A stretch of 64,000 nt of DNA from Citrobacter tructae (GTDB lineage: Bacteria > Pseudomonadota > Gammaproteobacteria > Enterobacterales > Enterobacteriaceae): contig NZ_CP038469.1 in assembly GCF_004684345.1 (NCBI RefSeq), positions 1,860,001-1,924,000 on the forward strand, in the 5' to 3' direction. The notes beneath the pieces are model-generated. The model did no database searches and was not told the origin of the DNA. It saw only the letters and a list, made by a program, of their open reading frames with translations. Every line of letters begins with the position of its first letter. Positions within the stretch are counted from its first letter, which is position 1. The position numbers were made by a program, and so were the translations under genes. This document shows positions 9,126 to 17,411 of this stretch, in pieces.

Positions 9126-9500
9126 ATGTATATGACAAAGCTGGCCTCACTCTTTCTTACTGCCACTCTTAGCCTCGCCAGCGGCGCGGCGTTGGCTGCA
9201 GACACAAACACGCAGTCAAACAACGGTCAGGCAAACTCTTCGGCAGATGCCGGTCAAATAGCACCGGACGCACGCGAGAACGTTGCACCGAATAATGTCG
9301 ACAACAGCAACATTAATTCAGGTGGCACCATGCTGCATCCGAACGGTTCGTCGATGAATCATGAAGGGATGTCCAAAGACGAGATGCACAAAAATTCAAT
9401 GTGCAAAGACGGTCGCTGCCCGGATATCAATAAGAAGGTAGAGACTGGAAACGGCATCAACAATGATGTAGATACCAAAACCGACGGCACCACCCAGTAA
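9126..9500 (+). CDS. ybgS: YbgS-like small exported protein
   Basis: 124-residue protein related to E. coli YbgS, of unknown function. It has a clear Sec signal peptide (MYMTKLASLFLTATLSLASG, cleavage likely after AALA). The mature part is rich in Asn, Asp, Gly and Ser, with a CKDGRCPD segment holding the only two cysteines, and ends DVDTKTDGTTQ. The gene starts after AACAGGAGC; the ATG at 9132 is an alternative start two codons later that would leave the signal peptide intact. It is transcribed divergently from aroG and has its own terminator. Confidence 0.88.
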   Translation: MYMTKLASLFLTATLSLASGAALAADTNTQSNNGQANSSADAGQIAPDARENVAPNNVDNSNINSGGTMLHPNGSSMNHEGMSKDEMHKNSMCKDGRCPDINKKVETGNGINNDVDTKTDGTTQ

Positions 9501-9522
9501 AGCTGAAAATATGGCTAATAAC

Positions 9523-9546
9523 GGGAGAGCAAAAGCTCTCCTTTTT
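9523..9546 (+). terminator. ybgS terminator
   Basis: Stem GGAGAGC/GCTCTCC (9524–9530 and 9535–9541) with an AAAA loop and a T5 tail, 23 bases after the ybgS stop. Confidence 0.88.
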
Positions 9547-9613
9547 AATTTTGTAAGCCCAAACCCGGTATGATGTCATACAGTAATGATGAAAATAACA
9601 AAGGGATGACATT

Positions 9614-10555
9614 ATGGCGCACTCACATACTCATACTTCCCCTGAACAATCCAAGGACAATAATGCCCGCCGACTGCTGTTCGCCTTCTGCATTACGGCT
9701 GGATTTATGCTCGTTGAGGTGGTTGGCGGAATACTGTCAGGCTCGCTGGCGCTGTTGGCGGATGCTGGACATATGCTTACGGATGCAGCAGCACTGCTTT
9801 TTGCGCTACTGGCTGTCCAGTTTTCTCGCCGTCCGCCAACCATCCGACACACCTTCGGCTGGCTGAGACTCACGACGCTGGCCGCGTTTGTGAACGCTAT
9901 TGCACTGGTGGTGATCACGATTTTAATTGTCTGGGAGGCGATAGAGCGCTTCTACACGCCAAGACCAGTGGCAGGCGGCATGATGATGGTTATCGCCGTT
10001 GCGGGTTTACTGGCTAACATCCTCGCCTTCTGGGTGTTGCATCGCGGAAGCGAGGAGAAAAACCTCAACGTTCGCGCAGCGGCCCTGCACGTGATGGGAG
10101 ATTTACTGGGTTCGGTCGGTGCCATCATCGCAGCACTGATCATTATCTGGACCGGCTGGACTCCGGCGGATCCGATCCTGTCGATTCTGGTTTCCGTGCT
10201 GGTGCTGCGCAGCGCCTGGCGTTTATTGAAAGATAGCGTGAACGAATTACTGGAAGGCGCGCCGCTGGCGCTGGATATTCCCACGCTGCAGCGCCACCTC
10301 AGCCGGGATATTCCCGAAGTTCGCAACGTGCACCATGTACATGTCTGGATGGTGGGTGAAAAACCGGTGATGACGCTGCATGTGCAGGTGATCCCACCGC
10401 ACGATCACGACGCATTGCTGGAGCGTATTCAACATTTTCTTATACATCACTACCAGATTGAACACGCAACGATCCAGATGGAATATCAACCATGTAATGG
10501 GCCGGACTGTCACCTTTATCAGGGACTGTCCGGCCATTCACATCACCATCACTAA
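9614..10555 (+). CDS. zitB: ZitB zinc/proton antiporter
   Basis: 313-residue cation-diffusion-facilitator exporting Zn2+ (and likely other divalent cations) across the inner membrane. It has six hydrophobic segments, the first near residues 25–45. The metal-site pairs HMLTDAA (residues 53–59, in LLADAGHMLTD) and AALHVMGDLLGS in TM5 carry the CDF Asp/His ligands. A cytoplasmic C-terminal domain contains VHHVHVWMVGE. Histidine-rich ends (HSHTHT at the N-terminus, HSHHHH at the C-terminus) fit zinc handling. The stop overlaps the convergent pnuC stop by 4 bases. Length equals E. coli ZitB. Confidence 0.95.
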   Translation: MAHSHTHTSPEQSKDNNARRLLFAFCITAGFMLVEVVGGILSGSLALLADAGHMLTDAAALLFALLAVQFSRRPPTIRHTFGWLRLTTLAAFVNAIALVVITILIVWEAIERFYTPRPVAGGMMMVIAVAGLLANILAFWVLHRGSEEKNLNVRAAALHVMGDLLGSVGAIIAALIIIWTGWTPADPILSILVSVLVLRSAWRLLKDSVNELLEGAPLALDIPTLQRHLSRDIPEVRNVHHVHVWMVGEKPVMTLHVQVIPPHDHDALLERIQHFLIHHYQIEHATIQMEYQPCNGPDCHLYQGLSGHSHHHH

Positions 10556-11271
10556 TGGGATAGTGCGCGTGAACCGCGTTCGCGCGCGCTGTTAATCCAC
10601 ATCCTGCTGCCGTTAAGTGCGATAACGGTGAGGATCATGTATTCCAGCGACATTGCGTACACACCTTGCAGGGCGAAGATCACCACGCTTATCACGTTAA
10701 TGATCACCCACAGCAACCAGTTTTCGACGTATTTACGCGTCATCAGGATCATCGCCACAATCGACAATACCATCATGCAGGAATCCCAGAACGGGAATGC
10801 ATCGGGCTGCAATTCGGGCACCGCAACCTGTAATCCTAACCCTTGCATAATGTTCACCGCCATGCGGGTCAGAAACGCGAAGACCGGATCGATAAATGCC
10901 GTCATCAGGCCAATCGCCACTACGCAAGCCACCAACAAGCTTAGCGCTTTCGGCAGAGGCAGCCAGCGAATTTTCAGTTCCGCTTCATGCTGGCTTGTTT
11001 GTCGGGACCAGGCATACCAACCGTAGATATTGGCGGCAAAAAAGAACACCTGTAATAACAAGCTGGCGTAAAGCTGAATCTGAAAGAAGATGATCGCAAA
11101 CAGCGTGACGTTTATCAGACCAAAGAAGTAGTTGCTGATTTTCTCCAGGCTTGCCAGGCCAATGCACAGCAAACCGGCAACAGTCCCTACCGCTTCAATC
11201 CATGACAGGTCGTACCCCCCCGCACCAATCGGGATATGAACCAAAATATTCTGCGTGCTAAAAAAATCCAT
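10552..11271 (-). CDS. pnuC: PnuC nicotinamide riboside transporter
   Basis: 239-residue membrane protein with about seven hydrophobic helices that takes up nicotinamide riboside by facilitated diffusion. Recognisable motifs are the aromatic-rich NIYGWYAWSR segment and ENWLLWVIINVISVVIFALQG, which form the substrate site in PnuC proteins. It starts 25 bases after the nadA stop on the same strand, so nadA–pnuC is an operon for NAD precursor supply. Control is probably through the NadR box upstream of nadA. Confidence 0.95.
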   Translation of the reverse strand: MDFFSTQNILVHIPIGAGGYDLSWIEAVGTVAGLLCIGLASLEKISNYFFGLINVTLFAIIFFQIQLYASLLLQVFFFAANIYGWYAWSRQTSQHEAELKIRWLPLPKALSLLVACVVAIGLMTAFIDPVFAFLTRMAVNIMQGLGLQVAVPELQPDAFPFWDSCMMVLSIVAMILMTRKYVENWLLWVIINVISVVIFALQGVYAMSLEYMILTVIALNGSRMWINSARERGSRALSH

Positions 11272-11296
11272 CTTTTCCCCCAGAGCAATGATTTAT

Positions 11297-12340
11297 TTAA
11301 GCTCGTAGTGTAGCCGCAAACTCCAGCATGCGGTTTAACGGCAATAGTGCCCCTTCTCGCAGCGCTTCATCAACATGTATCTCATGGGCGGCCCCACCTT
11401 GCTCAAGGCCCTCAGCAATTGCCTTGAGGCCGTTCATCGCCATCCACGGGCAATGCGCACAGCTGCGACAGGTTGCCCCCTCGCCGGCCGTCGGCGCTTC
11501 AAGCAACTCTTTGTCTGGCACGGCCTGCTGCATTTTGTAAAAAATGCCCCGATCAGTCGCCACGATGAGCTGCTTATGCGGTAACGTTTTTGCCGCGTTG
11601 ATAAGCTGGCTGGTTGAGCCAACGGCATCGGCCATATCGACTATTGCTTGAGGTGATTCAGGGTGCACCAGCACGGCGGCATCAGGGTATAGCCCTTTCA
11701 TACGCGTTAATGCCTGAGTTTTGAATTCGTCATGGACGATACAGGCACCTTGCCAACAGAGAACATCGGCCCCGGTCTGTTTTTGGACGTAGTTGCCCAA
11801 ATGCTTGTCCGGTGCCCAGATGATTTTTTCGCCTAAACTATCCAGGTGCTCAATAAGTTCAACCGCAATACTGGACGTCACCACCCAGTCAGCACGGGCT
11901 TTAACTGCAGCCGACGTGTTGGCATACACCACGACGGTGCGGTCAGGATGCGCATCACAAAACGCGCTGAACGCGTCGATTGGGCAGCCCAGATCGAGTG
12001 AACATTCCGCCTGCAGCGTCGGCATCAGAATGGTTTTTTCCGGGCTCAGAATTTTGGCCGTTTCGCCCATAAATCTGACCCCCGCCACCAGCAACGTAGA
12101 GGCTGAATGCTTTGAGCCAAACCGAGCCATCTCCAGAGAGTCAGAAATACAGCCGCCGGTTTCCTCGGCCAACTGCTGAATTTCAGGATCAGTGTAATAG
12201 TGCGCGACCATCACGGCATCGCGCTCTTTCAGCAGGCGTTTGATTTTCTCGCGATAAAATTGTTTTTCATCCGCGCTCAGCGGCAGCGGCTTTGGCGGAA
12301 ATGGATAGATTGCGACTTCAGGGTCAAATATCACGCTCAT
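11297..12340 (-). CDS. nadA: Quinolinate synthase
   Basis: 347-residue [4Fe-4S] enzyme that condenses iminoaspartate with dihydroxyacetone phosphate to quinolinate in NAD synthesis. The cluster cysteines are visible in LQAECSLDLGC, CWQGACIVHD and the C-terminal GATCRSCAHCPWM. Start: the frame extends upstream to 12400, but MSVIFDPEVAIYPFPPKP beginning at 12340 matches the E. coli start and length, and the extension would lie close to the NadR box. It is the first gene of nadA–pnuC. Confidence 0.95.
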   Translation of the reverse strand: MSVIFDPEVAIYPFPPKPLPLSADEKQFYREKIKRLLKERDAVMVAHYYTDPEIQQLAEETGGCISDSLEMARFGSKHSASTLLVAGVRFMGETAKILSPEKTILMPTLQAECSLDLGCPIDAFSAFCDAHPDRTVVVYANTSAAVKARADWVVTSSIAVELIEHLDSLGEKIIWAPDKHLGNYVQKQTGADVLCWQGACIVHDEFKTQALTRMKGLYPDAAVLVHPESPQAIVDMADAVGSTSQLINAAKTLPHKQLIVATDRGIFYKMQQAVPDKELLEAPTAGEGATCRSCAHCPWMAMNGLKAIAEGLEQGGAAHEIHVDEALREGALLPLNRMLEFAATLRA

Positions 12341-12413
12341 CATGCTTTCTCGTTTTACTGGCTTAACGAAACAACCGAGTAAAAGCGTGACAAACGCCAT
12401 AATCGGTTAGAAT

Positions 12414-12431
12414 TGTTTTATATGCTAAACA
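12414..12431 (-). promoter_or_regulatory. NadR box upstream of nadA
   Basis: TGTTTTATATGCTAAACA matches the 18-bp NadR palindrome TGTTTA-N6-TAAACA with one mismatch. It is centred about 82 bases upstream of the nadA start. NadR repression of nadA–pnuC when NAD is plentiful is established in Salmonella and E. coli and is inferred here. Confidence 0.78.
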
Positions 12432-12464
12432 AGATAACGGATTGGCGTAAAAAAGTCACAATAA

Positions 12465-12604
12465 TTGCGTTTGATGGTGCCGGATGACAACTGGCGGGCG
12501 TGCAGGATGACTCGACTTCGTCTCGTCCTTCGGGACGTCGCCGTGAACGGCCCCGTTGTTTCGCTGCGCTCAACACCGAACCTGCTACAGGTTCGAATCC
12601 TAAA
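12465..12604. other. tRNA-related spacer/relic between nadA and the tRNA array
   Basis: This gene-free stretch has pieces resembling tRNA. GGCGGGCGTGCAGGAT near 12491–12506 resembles the antisense of the tRNA-Lys 3' end found four times downstream. CGAACCTGCTACAGGTTCGAATCC near 12578–12601 contains a perfect CGAACCTG/CAGGTTCG inverted repeat with a T-arm consensus (GGTTCGAATCC) in the opposite orientation to the tRNA-Lys genes. No cloverleaf can be drawn. It may be a decayed terminal tRNA gene or a processing structure of the tRNA transcript. Short ORFs across it are artefacts. Confidence 0.45.
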
Positions 12605-12614
12605 TATTGCGCAT

Positions 12615-12641
12615 AGCAAAAAGGCACCTTTAGGGCGCCTT
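12615..12641 (-). terminator. Terminator of the Lys/Val tRNA operon
   Basis: Read on the minus strand, stem AAGGCGCC/GGTGCCTT (12641–12634 and 12628–12621) with a 5-base loop runs into a T tract. It lies just downstream of the last tRNA-Lys. Confidence 0.8.
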
Positions 12642-12648
12642 TTTACAC

Positions 12649-12724
12649 TGGTGGGGCGTGCAGGATTCGAACCTGCGACCAATTGATTAAAAGTCAACTG
12701 CTCTACCAACTGAGCTAACGCCCC
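12649..12724 (-). tRNA. tRNA-Lys (anticodon TTT), fourth copy
   Basis: 76-nt tRNA with encoded CCA: acceptor GGGGCGT, D-arm AGCTCAGTTGGTAGAGC, anticodon loop CTTTTAA giving TTT, and T-arm GCAGGTTCGAATCCTGC. The sequence is identical to the other three copies. It is the last tRNA of the array, next to the terminator. Confidence 0.97.
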
Positions 12725-12772
12725 CATATGGGGTTTACTACTTTACTCTTTTTCAGGAACCCACCGTGATAT

Positions 12773-12848
12773 TGGTGGGGCGTGCAGGATTCGAACCTGC
12801 GACCAATTGATTAAAAGTCAACTGCTCTACCAACTGAGCTAACGCCCC
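12773..12848 (-). tRNA. tRNA-Lys (anticodon TTT), third copy
   Basis: 76-nt tRNA-Lys identical to the copies at 12649 and 12896, with encoded CCA and anticodon TTT. In E. coli a second tRNA-Val gene (valZ) lies upstream of this position; here the 47-bp spacer to the next tRNA-Lys is empty. Confidence 0.97.
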
Positions 12849-12895
12849 ATTCGGGTGTCGCCTGAAAGATTTTTTACTCGGAACCACCAAATAAT

Positions 12896-12971
12896 TGGTG
12901 GGGCGTGCAGGATTCGAACCTGCGACCAATTGATTAAAAGTCAACTGCTCTACCAACTGAGCTAACGCCCC
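12896..12971 (-). tRNA. lysW: tRNA-Lys (anticodon TTT), second copy
   Basis: 76-nt tRNA-Lys with encoded CCA and anticodon TTT, three bases from the upstream tRNA-Val. The symbol is by position relative to the E. coli lysT–valT–lysW order. Confidence 0.95.
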
Positions 12972-12974
12972 GAG

Positions 12975-13050
12975 TGGTGGGTGATGACGGGATCGAACCG
13001 CCGACCCCCTCCTTGTAAGGGAGGTGCTCTCCCAGCTGAGCTAATCACCC
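12975..13050 (-). tRNA. valT: tRNA-Val (anticodon TAC)
   Basis: 76-nt tRNA: acceptor GGGTGAT, D-arm AGCTCAGCTGGGAGAGC, anticodon loop CTTACAA giving TAC, T-arm GGCGGTTCGATCCCGTC and encoded CCA. It sits between two tRNA-Lys genes as valT does in E. coli. It is the only Val tRNA in this array. Confidence 0.96.
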
Positions 13051-13085
13051 GATACTACGCTGGATACTGCTTACTGCTAAGTTAG

Positions 13086-13161
13086 TGGTGGGGCGTGCAG
13101 GATTCGAACCTGCGACCAATTGATTAAAAGTCAACTGCTCTACCAACTGAGCTAACGCCCC
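13086..13161 (-). tRNA. lysT: tRNA-Lys (anticodon TTT), first copy
   Basis: 76-nt tRNA-Lys with encoded CCA, the first gene of the array downstream of cpoB. Compared with the E. coli seven-gene set (lysT valT lysW valZ lysY lysZ lysQ), this array has five genes. Confidence 0.96.
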
Positions 13162-13287
13162 ACTTTTTCTCGCCGCTTTCGGGCTGTTCGATATCCCTTG
13201 GCAACGGCGGCATATATTACTGATTTCAGATTTTAGCGCAACAAAAATTTCGATGTAAATAACTCAACTGCTTAGGAATCACACGAC

Positions 13288-13317
13288 GCGACCAGAAATA
13301 ACTCGATTTCTGGTCGC
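13288..13317 (-). other. Strong stem-loop after cpoB
   Basis: A perfect 12-bp stem GCGACCAGAAAT/ATTTCTGGTCGC with a 6-base loop, 10 bases past the cpoB stop. No convincing T tract follows on the minus strand, so it may stabilise the tol–pal mRNA 3' end or act as a weak terminator rather than a classic intrinsic terminator. Confidence 0.6.
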
Positions 13318-13327
13318 ATGGTGTGCA

Positions 13328-14116
13328 TTACATCGCGCCGAGGCGTTTTTGCGCTTGTTTCGCGCCATCAGTACCAGGGTATTTAGTAATAACCTGTTGA
13401 TAAACCGCTTTGGCTTTTGCTGTATCACCTTTGTCCTGCATGATGACGCCGACTTTAAACATCGCGTCTGCAGCCTTAGGTGATTTAGGGAAGTTTTTAA
13501 CTACCGATGCAAAATAGAACGCAGCATCATCTTTTTTACCCTTGTTGTAATTCAACTGTCCCAGCCAGTAATTCGCATTTGGCAGGTAAGTGGAATCAGG
13601 ATAATTTTTGATGAAGTTCTGAAATGCCTCAATCGCGTCATCCTGGCGGGATTTATCCTGCACCAGCGCGATTGCCGCATTGTAATCGGTATTCGCATCG
13701 CCAGAGCTCGCTGGAACGCCTGACGTAGCTGCAGCACCTGCATTCGAGGCTGGGGCCGCTGCGCCGCTCTGGTCGCCACTTGCTGACTGTGCCGCAGGCG
13801 TACCACCGCTGCTAAGACTGTCCATCTGCGTCAAGATTTGCTTCTGGCGCTCAACAACCTGATTCAGCTGATACTGACTTTCCTGAATTTGACCACGCAG
13901 AGAATCAATATCGGACTGATTATCGGAGAGTTGTTGCTGAAGTTGGGTTAAAAGCTGACTGTGAGCGTTAGAAATACGCTCGAGTTGAGTGACACGGTCT
14001 TCGACCGAGCCTGAGCCGACACTACTGATTGGCGCCTGTGCAAAAGCGGCCCAAGGGGCCGCTATGCCAACCAGTAACGACAGACTCAACAAGTGATGTC
14101 TGAAGTTACTGCTCAT
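13328..14116 (-). CDS. cpoB: CpoB (YbgF), Tol-linked coordinator of PBP1B
   Basis: 262-residue periplasmic protein that couples peptidoglycan synthesis by PBP1B/LpoB to Tol-driven outer-membrane constriction. It has a Sec signal peptide (SLSLLVGIAAPWAAFA, cleaved near residue 26). An N-terminal trimerising coiled coil covers about residues 35–100 (VTQLERISNAHSQLLTQLQQQ and following), then an Ala/Ser/Gly linker around 105–145, and C-terminal TPRs from about 147 (NPDYNAAIALVQDK, FQNFIKNYPDS, YFASVVKNFPKS, YQQVITKYPGT). It is the last gene of ybgC–tolQRAB–pal–cpoB. Confidence 0.95.
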   Translation of the reverse strand: MSSNFRHHLLSLSLLVGIAAPWAAFAQAPISSVGSGSVEDRVTQLERISNAHSQLLTQLQQQLSDNQSDIDSLRGQIQESQYQLNQVVERQKQILTQMDSLSSGGTPAAQSASGDQSGAAAPASNAGAAATSGVPASSGDANTDYNAAIALVQDKSRQDDAIEAFQNFIKNYPDSTYLPNANYWLGQLNYNKGKKDDAAFYFASVVKNFPKSPKAADAMFKVGVIMQDKGDTAKAKAVYQQVITKYPGTDGAKQAQKRLGAM

Positions 14117-14125
14117 GCAATTCTC

Positions 14126-14644
14126 TTAGTAAACCAGTACGGCACGACGGTTTTTGGAGTAAGCCGCTTCGTCATGACCCAGTACTGCAGGTTTTTCTTT
14201 ACCGTAAGAAACGATGGAGATCTGGTCAGCAGAAACGCCTTTACCCTGCAGGTACATCTTAACGGCGTTCGCACGACGCTCACCCAGGGAAATGTTGTAC
14301 TCAGGAGTACCACGTTCGTCCGCATGACCTTCTACGGTGACTTTGTAAGACGGGTTGCTACGCAGGAAGTTAGCGTGCGCATCCAGCATTGCAGCGAAGT
14401 CAGAACGGATATCGTACTTGTCCAGATCGAAGTAAACGATGTTGTTCTGCTGCAGCTGTTGCATCTGCAGACGCGCTTGCTCTTCGGAGGACATGTTGCC
14501 GCTGCCGTTTGCATCCATACCAGTGCCGGCACCCAGCATGCCTTCGCTGCCGTCATTGCTGGCGTTCTTGTTAGAAGAACATGCCGCAATAGCCATAACA
14601 GGCAGAGCAATCATCAGCCCTTTCAGCACTTTGTTCAGTTGCAT
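14126..14644 (-). CDS. pal: Pal, peptidoglycan-associated outer-membrane lipoprotein
   Basis: 172-residue lipoprotein of the Tol–Pal system. The lipobox is MAIAACSS, with the lipid-modified Cys at about residue 22. A flexible linker to about 60 is followed by an OmpA_C peptidoglycan-binding domain with VEGHADERGTPEYNISLGERRA. The start was set at 14644 (MQLNKVLKGLM); the frame extends 8 codons upstream but gives a poor lipoprotein signal. The mature linker (MDANGSGNMSS) is one residue shorter than in E. coli. The stop is 9 bases before cpoB. Confidence 0.97.
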   Translation of the reverse strand: MQLNKVLKGLMIALPVMAIAACSSNKNASNDGSEGMLGAGTGMDANGSGNMSSEEQARLQMQQLQQNNIVYFDLDKYDIRSDFAAMLDAHANFLRSNPSYKVTVEGHADERGTPEYNISLGERRANAVKMYLQGKGVSADQISIVSYGKEKPAVLGHDEAAYSKNRRAVLVY

Positions 14645-14678
14645 TTCAATGATTCCTTTATTAATCAATTATTTATTA

Positions 14679-15971
14679 TCACAGATACGGCGACCAGGCA
14701 GGGAATTTAACCTGACCATCGGTTGCCGGAAGACGCGCCTTGAAACGCCCATCTGTAGAAACCAAATTCAGCACGGATCCCATCCCCTGAGAAGAGCTGT
14801 AGATTACCATAGTGCCGTTAGGTGCCAGACTTGGCGTTTCATCCAGGAACGTTGACGACAGAACTTGTACGCCACCCGCTACCAGATCTTGTTTGGCAAT
14901 GTGTTGCTGCCCACTGTTTGAGCTTACCATTACCATAAATTTACCGTCGCTGCTGACATCCGCATCCTGGTTTTGCGAACCTTCCCAGGTAATGCGCTGC
15001 GGAGCACCGCCGTTGACGTTAACTTTGTATACCTGCGGACGACCAGCCTGGTCAGAGGTAAAGGCCAGGTTTTGACTGTCCGGGAACCAAGTCGGTTCCG
15101 TGTTGTTGCTGCGACCATCAGTCACCTGACGGATTTGACCCGAACCAATGTCCATCACGTATAGATTCAGGCTACCGGTTTTCGACAGTGCAAACGCCAG
15201 CTTGCTGCCATCCGGAGAGAATGCTGGTGCACCGTTGTGACGCGGGAACGAAGCAACCTGACGCACAGCACCGTTAGATAATGTCTGGATGACCAGCGCA
15301 GAACGACCGCTTTCGAAGGTGACATATGCCAGCTTAGAACCGTCCGGAGACCATGCCGGAGACATCAACGGCTGCGGAGAACGGTGAACAACGAACTGGT
15401 TATAACCATCATAGTCAGACACGCGTAATTCATACGGGAACTGGCCGCCGTTGGTCTGAACAACATACGCGATACGGGTACGGAATGCGCCCTTAATACC
15501 GGTCAGTTTTTCAAACACTTCATCACTGGCAGTATGGCCTGCGTAACGCAGCCACTGCTTGTTCACTTTATAGGTATTCTGTGCCAGTACTGTTCCCGGC
15601 GCACCGCCGGTATCCACCAGCTGATAAGCCACGCTGTAGGAACCGTCCGGATTCGGCGTAACCTGGCCTACAACTACGGCATCAATACCCAGCGCAGACC
15701 AAGCAGCAGGCTGAACGTCTGCTGCAGTACCCGGCTGCTGCGGCAGCTTAGCACGATCTAACGGGTTAAATTTACCGCTGTTACGCAGGTCAGCGCCCAC
15801 GATACCACCGATATCTTCAGGTGCAGCACCCGGCCCTGCCCACTGGAACGGGACAACACCAATCGGGCGTGCCGAGTCCACCCCTTGGGTGATCTCGATA
15901 CGTACTTCTGCATGCAGCACCGCTGCCCACAGCATCAGAAAACCAAATGCTACTCGTAATGCCTGCTTCAT
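14679..15971 (-). CDS. tolB: TolB, periplasmic beta-propeller of Tol–Pal
   Basis: 430-residue periplasmic protein that binds Pal and TolA. A signal peptide ends near ALHA (residue 21), and the mature N-terminus EVRIEITQGV carries the TolA-interacting segment. An alpha/beta domain (about 22–160) is followed by a six-bladed propeller with repeated SPDGSKLAY, SPDGSKLAF, FPDSQNLAF and SSDGKF motifs. Two adjacent ATGs exist; the second (15971) has better spacing from GGGAG and gives the E. coli length. It is separated from tolA by 128 bp, where E. coli has an internal promoter. Confidence 0.96.
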   Translation of the reverse strand: MKQALRVAFGFLMLWAAVLHAEVRIEITQGVDSARPIGVVPFQWAGPGAAPEDIGGIVGADLRNSGKFNPLDRAKLPQQPGTAADVQPAAWSALGIDAVVVGQVTPNPDGSYSVAYQLVDTGGAPGTVLAQNTYKVNKQWLRYAGHTASDEVFEKLTGIKGAFRTRIAYVVQTNGGQFPYELRVSDYDGYNQFVVHRSPQPLMSPAWSPDGSKLAYVTFESGRSALVIQTLSNGAVRQVASFPRHNGAPAFSPDGSKLAFALSKTGSLNLYVMDIGSGQIRQVTDGRSNNTEPTWFPDSQNLAFTSDQAGRPQVYKVNVNGGAPQRITWEGSQNQDADVSSDGKFMVMVSSNSGQQHIAKQDLVAGGVQVLSSTFLDETPSLAPNGTMVIYSSSQGMGSVLNLVSTDGRFKARLPATDGQVKFPAWSPYL

Positions 15972-16099
15972 CATATCTCCCTTATCTGGACGAAAAGCCC
16001 ACGATAATTTAGCAGAATGTTAACAAACTCAAATACACAAAACTACCAGAACTCTGTCTCAACCTTAGACTGTTTTCGTCCGAAAACCCGGGAAAACGG

Positions 16100-17347
16100 T
16101 TACAGTTTAAAGTCCAGCTTGGCGTCTTTTATCTTTTCGTAAACAGCCTCGTTAGGCGGTTTAGGAATACTTGCCGATCTCGCCGCCGCTAACGCAGCCT
16201 GGCAAAGCGCAGGATCACCACCTTCAGATGTCACACTTTTCAATCGTCCATCTGGAGCAAGGTTAATATGCAATACGCATTGTTTCCCTTGGTAGAGGCC
16301 CGCATCAAACAGACGACTCTGAATCGCAACCTGAATTTGCTTCGCGTAAGCGCTGATATCAGCACCCGATGCACCACCGTTTGCGCCACTTGTACCACTA
16401 TCTTTCGCCGGTTGTCCGCTACCTTTCGCTCCACCACCCGATTTCGGTGCATTCTTACCGGAGCTTAAGTCACCTAACAGATCGTCTACGCCAGAAGCTG
16501 CTGCTGCTTTCTCCGCAGCTGCTTTTTTGGCGGCTGCGGCTTTATCTGCCGCAGCTTTCTTATCGGCTGCTGCCTTTTCAGCGGCGGCGGCTTTCTTGTC
16601 TGCGGCCGCTTTTTCGGCTGCTGCTTTTTTATCAGCAGCGGCCTTTTCAGCAGCGGCAGCTTTCGCGGCAGCGGCTTTTTCAGCAGCGGCCTTCTCGGCT
16701 GCAGCTTGCTTAGCGGCTTCTGCCTGGGCTTTTTTCGCAGCGTCAGCCGCAGCCTTAGCAGCTTGCACTTCAGCGACTTTCTTCGCATCAGCAGCGGCTT
16801 TCGCAGCTTCAGCTTCAGCCTGTTTCTGTGCGTTCGCAGCCGCTTTCTTCGCAGCCTCTGCGGCTTGTTTCGCCTGAGCATCCGCTTTGGCCTTCGCTTC
16901 CGCGGCAGCTTTCGCCGCTGCTTCTTCAGCCTGCTTCTGTTGCTCCTGCGCTTTCGCCGCCGCGGCTTCAGCCTGTTTTTGCTGTTCCGTCTGTTCGCGC
17001 ACTTTTTCCTGTGCGGCTAAACGTTCTTTTTCCAGCTGCTTCAGTCGCTCTTGCTCAGCCGCCTGCTTCTCACGAAGCTCCTCAGCCTGCTGCTGCGCCT
17101 GCTTTTCACGCTGTTCTTCCGCACGTTTCGCACTTGCCTGCTGCTGCTGTTGGCGATCGTACTGTTGAACAACGGCACCAGGATCGACCATAACGGCGTC
17201 AATAGACGAGCCGCCACCGCCGCCTGAAGCATCAATATGCTCATCGAACGAACTCCAGATCAGTGCCGCAAATAAAATGACATGCAGCACTGCTGAAATA
17301 ATTATCGCCCGTTTGAGCTTGTCGTTTTGTTCGGTTGCCTTTGACAC
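16100..17347 (-). CDS. tolA: TolA, Tol–Pal membrane-spanning force transducer
   Basis: 415-residue inner-membrane protein linking the TolQR proton channel to TolB/Pal; it is also a receptor for group A colicins and filamentous phage. There is one N-terminal TM (about residues 14–34, IIISAVLHVILFAALIWSS). A long charged helical domain II follows, rich in Lys/Ala/Glu/Gln, with many AAAEKAAADKKAAAEK-type units between about 165 and 285. The globular C-terminal domain III includes YAKQIQVAIQSRLFD and CVLHINLAPDGRL with a disulphide pair (CVLH and ALCQAA). Repeat units make length variable; E. coli has 421 residues. Confidence 0.96.
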   Translation of the reverse strand: MSKATEQNDKLKRAIIISAVLHVILFAALIWSSFDEHIDASGGGGGSSIDAVMVDPGAVVQQYDRQQQQQASAKRAEEQREKQAQQQAEELREKQAAEQERLKQLEKERLAAQEKVREQTEQQKQAEAAAAKAQEQQKQAEEAAAKAAAEAKAKADAQAKQAAEAAKKAAANAQKQAEAEAAKAAADAKKVAEVQAAKAAADAAKKAQAEAAKQAAAEKAAAEKAAAAKAAAAEKAAADKKAAAEKAAADKKAAAAEKAAADKKAAADKAAAAKKAAAEKAAAASGVDDLLGDLSSGKNAPKSGGGAKGSGQPAKDSGTSGANGGASGADISAYAKQIQVAIQSRLFDAGLYQGKQCVLHINLAPDGRLKSVTSEGGDPALCQAALAAARSASIPKPPNEAVYEKIKDAKLDFKL

Positions 17348-17411
17348 TCTCGGTTCCCAAAAAACTGTTCGCCTGTTACGCGCTCTCTTTCAAGCCAGGA
17401 ATACGCAGACA

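Noticed and set aside
12425..12956. Short minus-strand ORFs reading LAQLVEQLTFNQLVAGSNPA and similar, plus the GFEPATN reading
   Set aside because: These are translations of tRNA-Lys genes, a known annotation artefact.
16527..16877. Alanine-rich plus-strand frame, and other frames of about 100–130 residues across 16.4–17.2 kb
   Set aside because: They are antisense or out-of-frame readings of the repetitive TolA helical domain and have no ribosome sites or homology.
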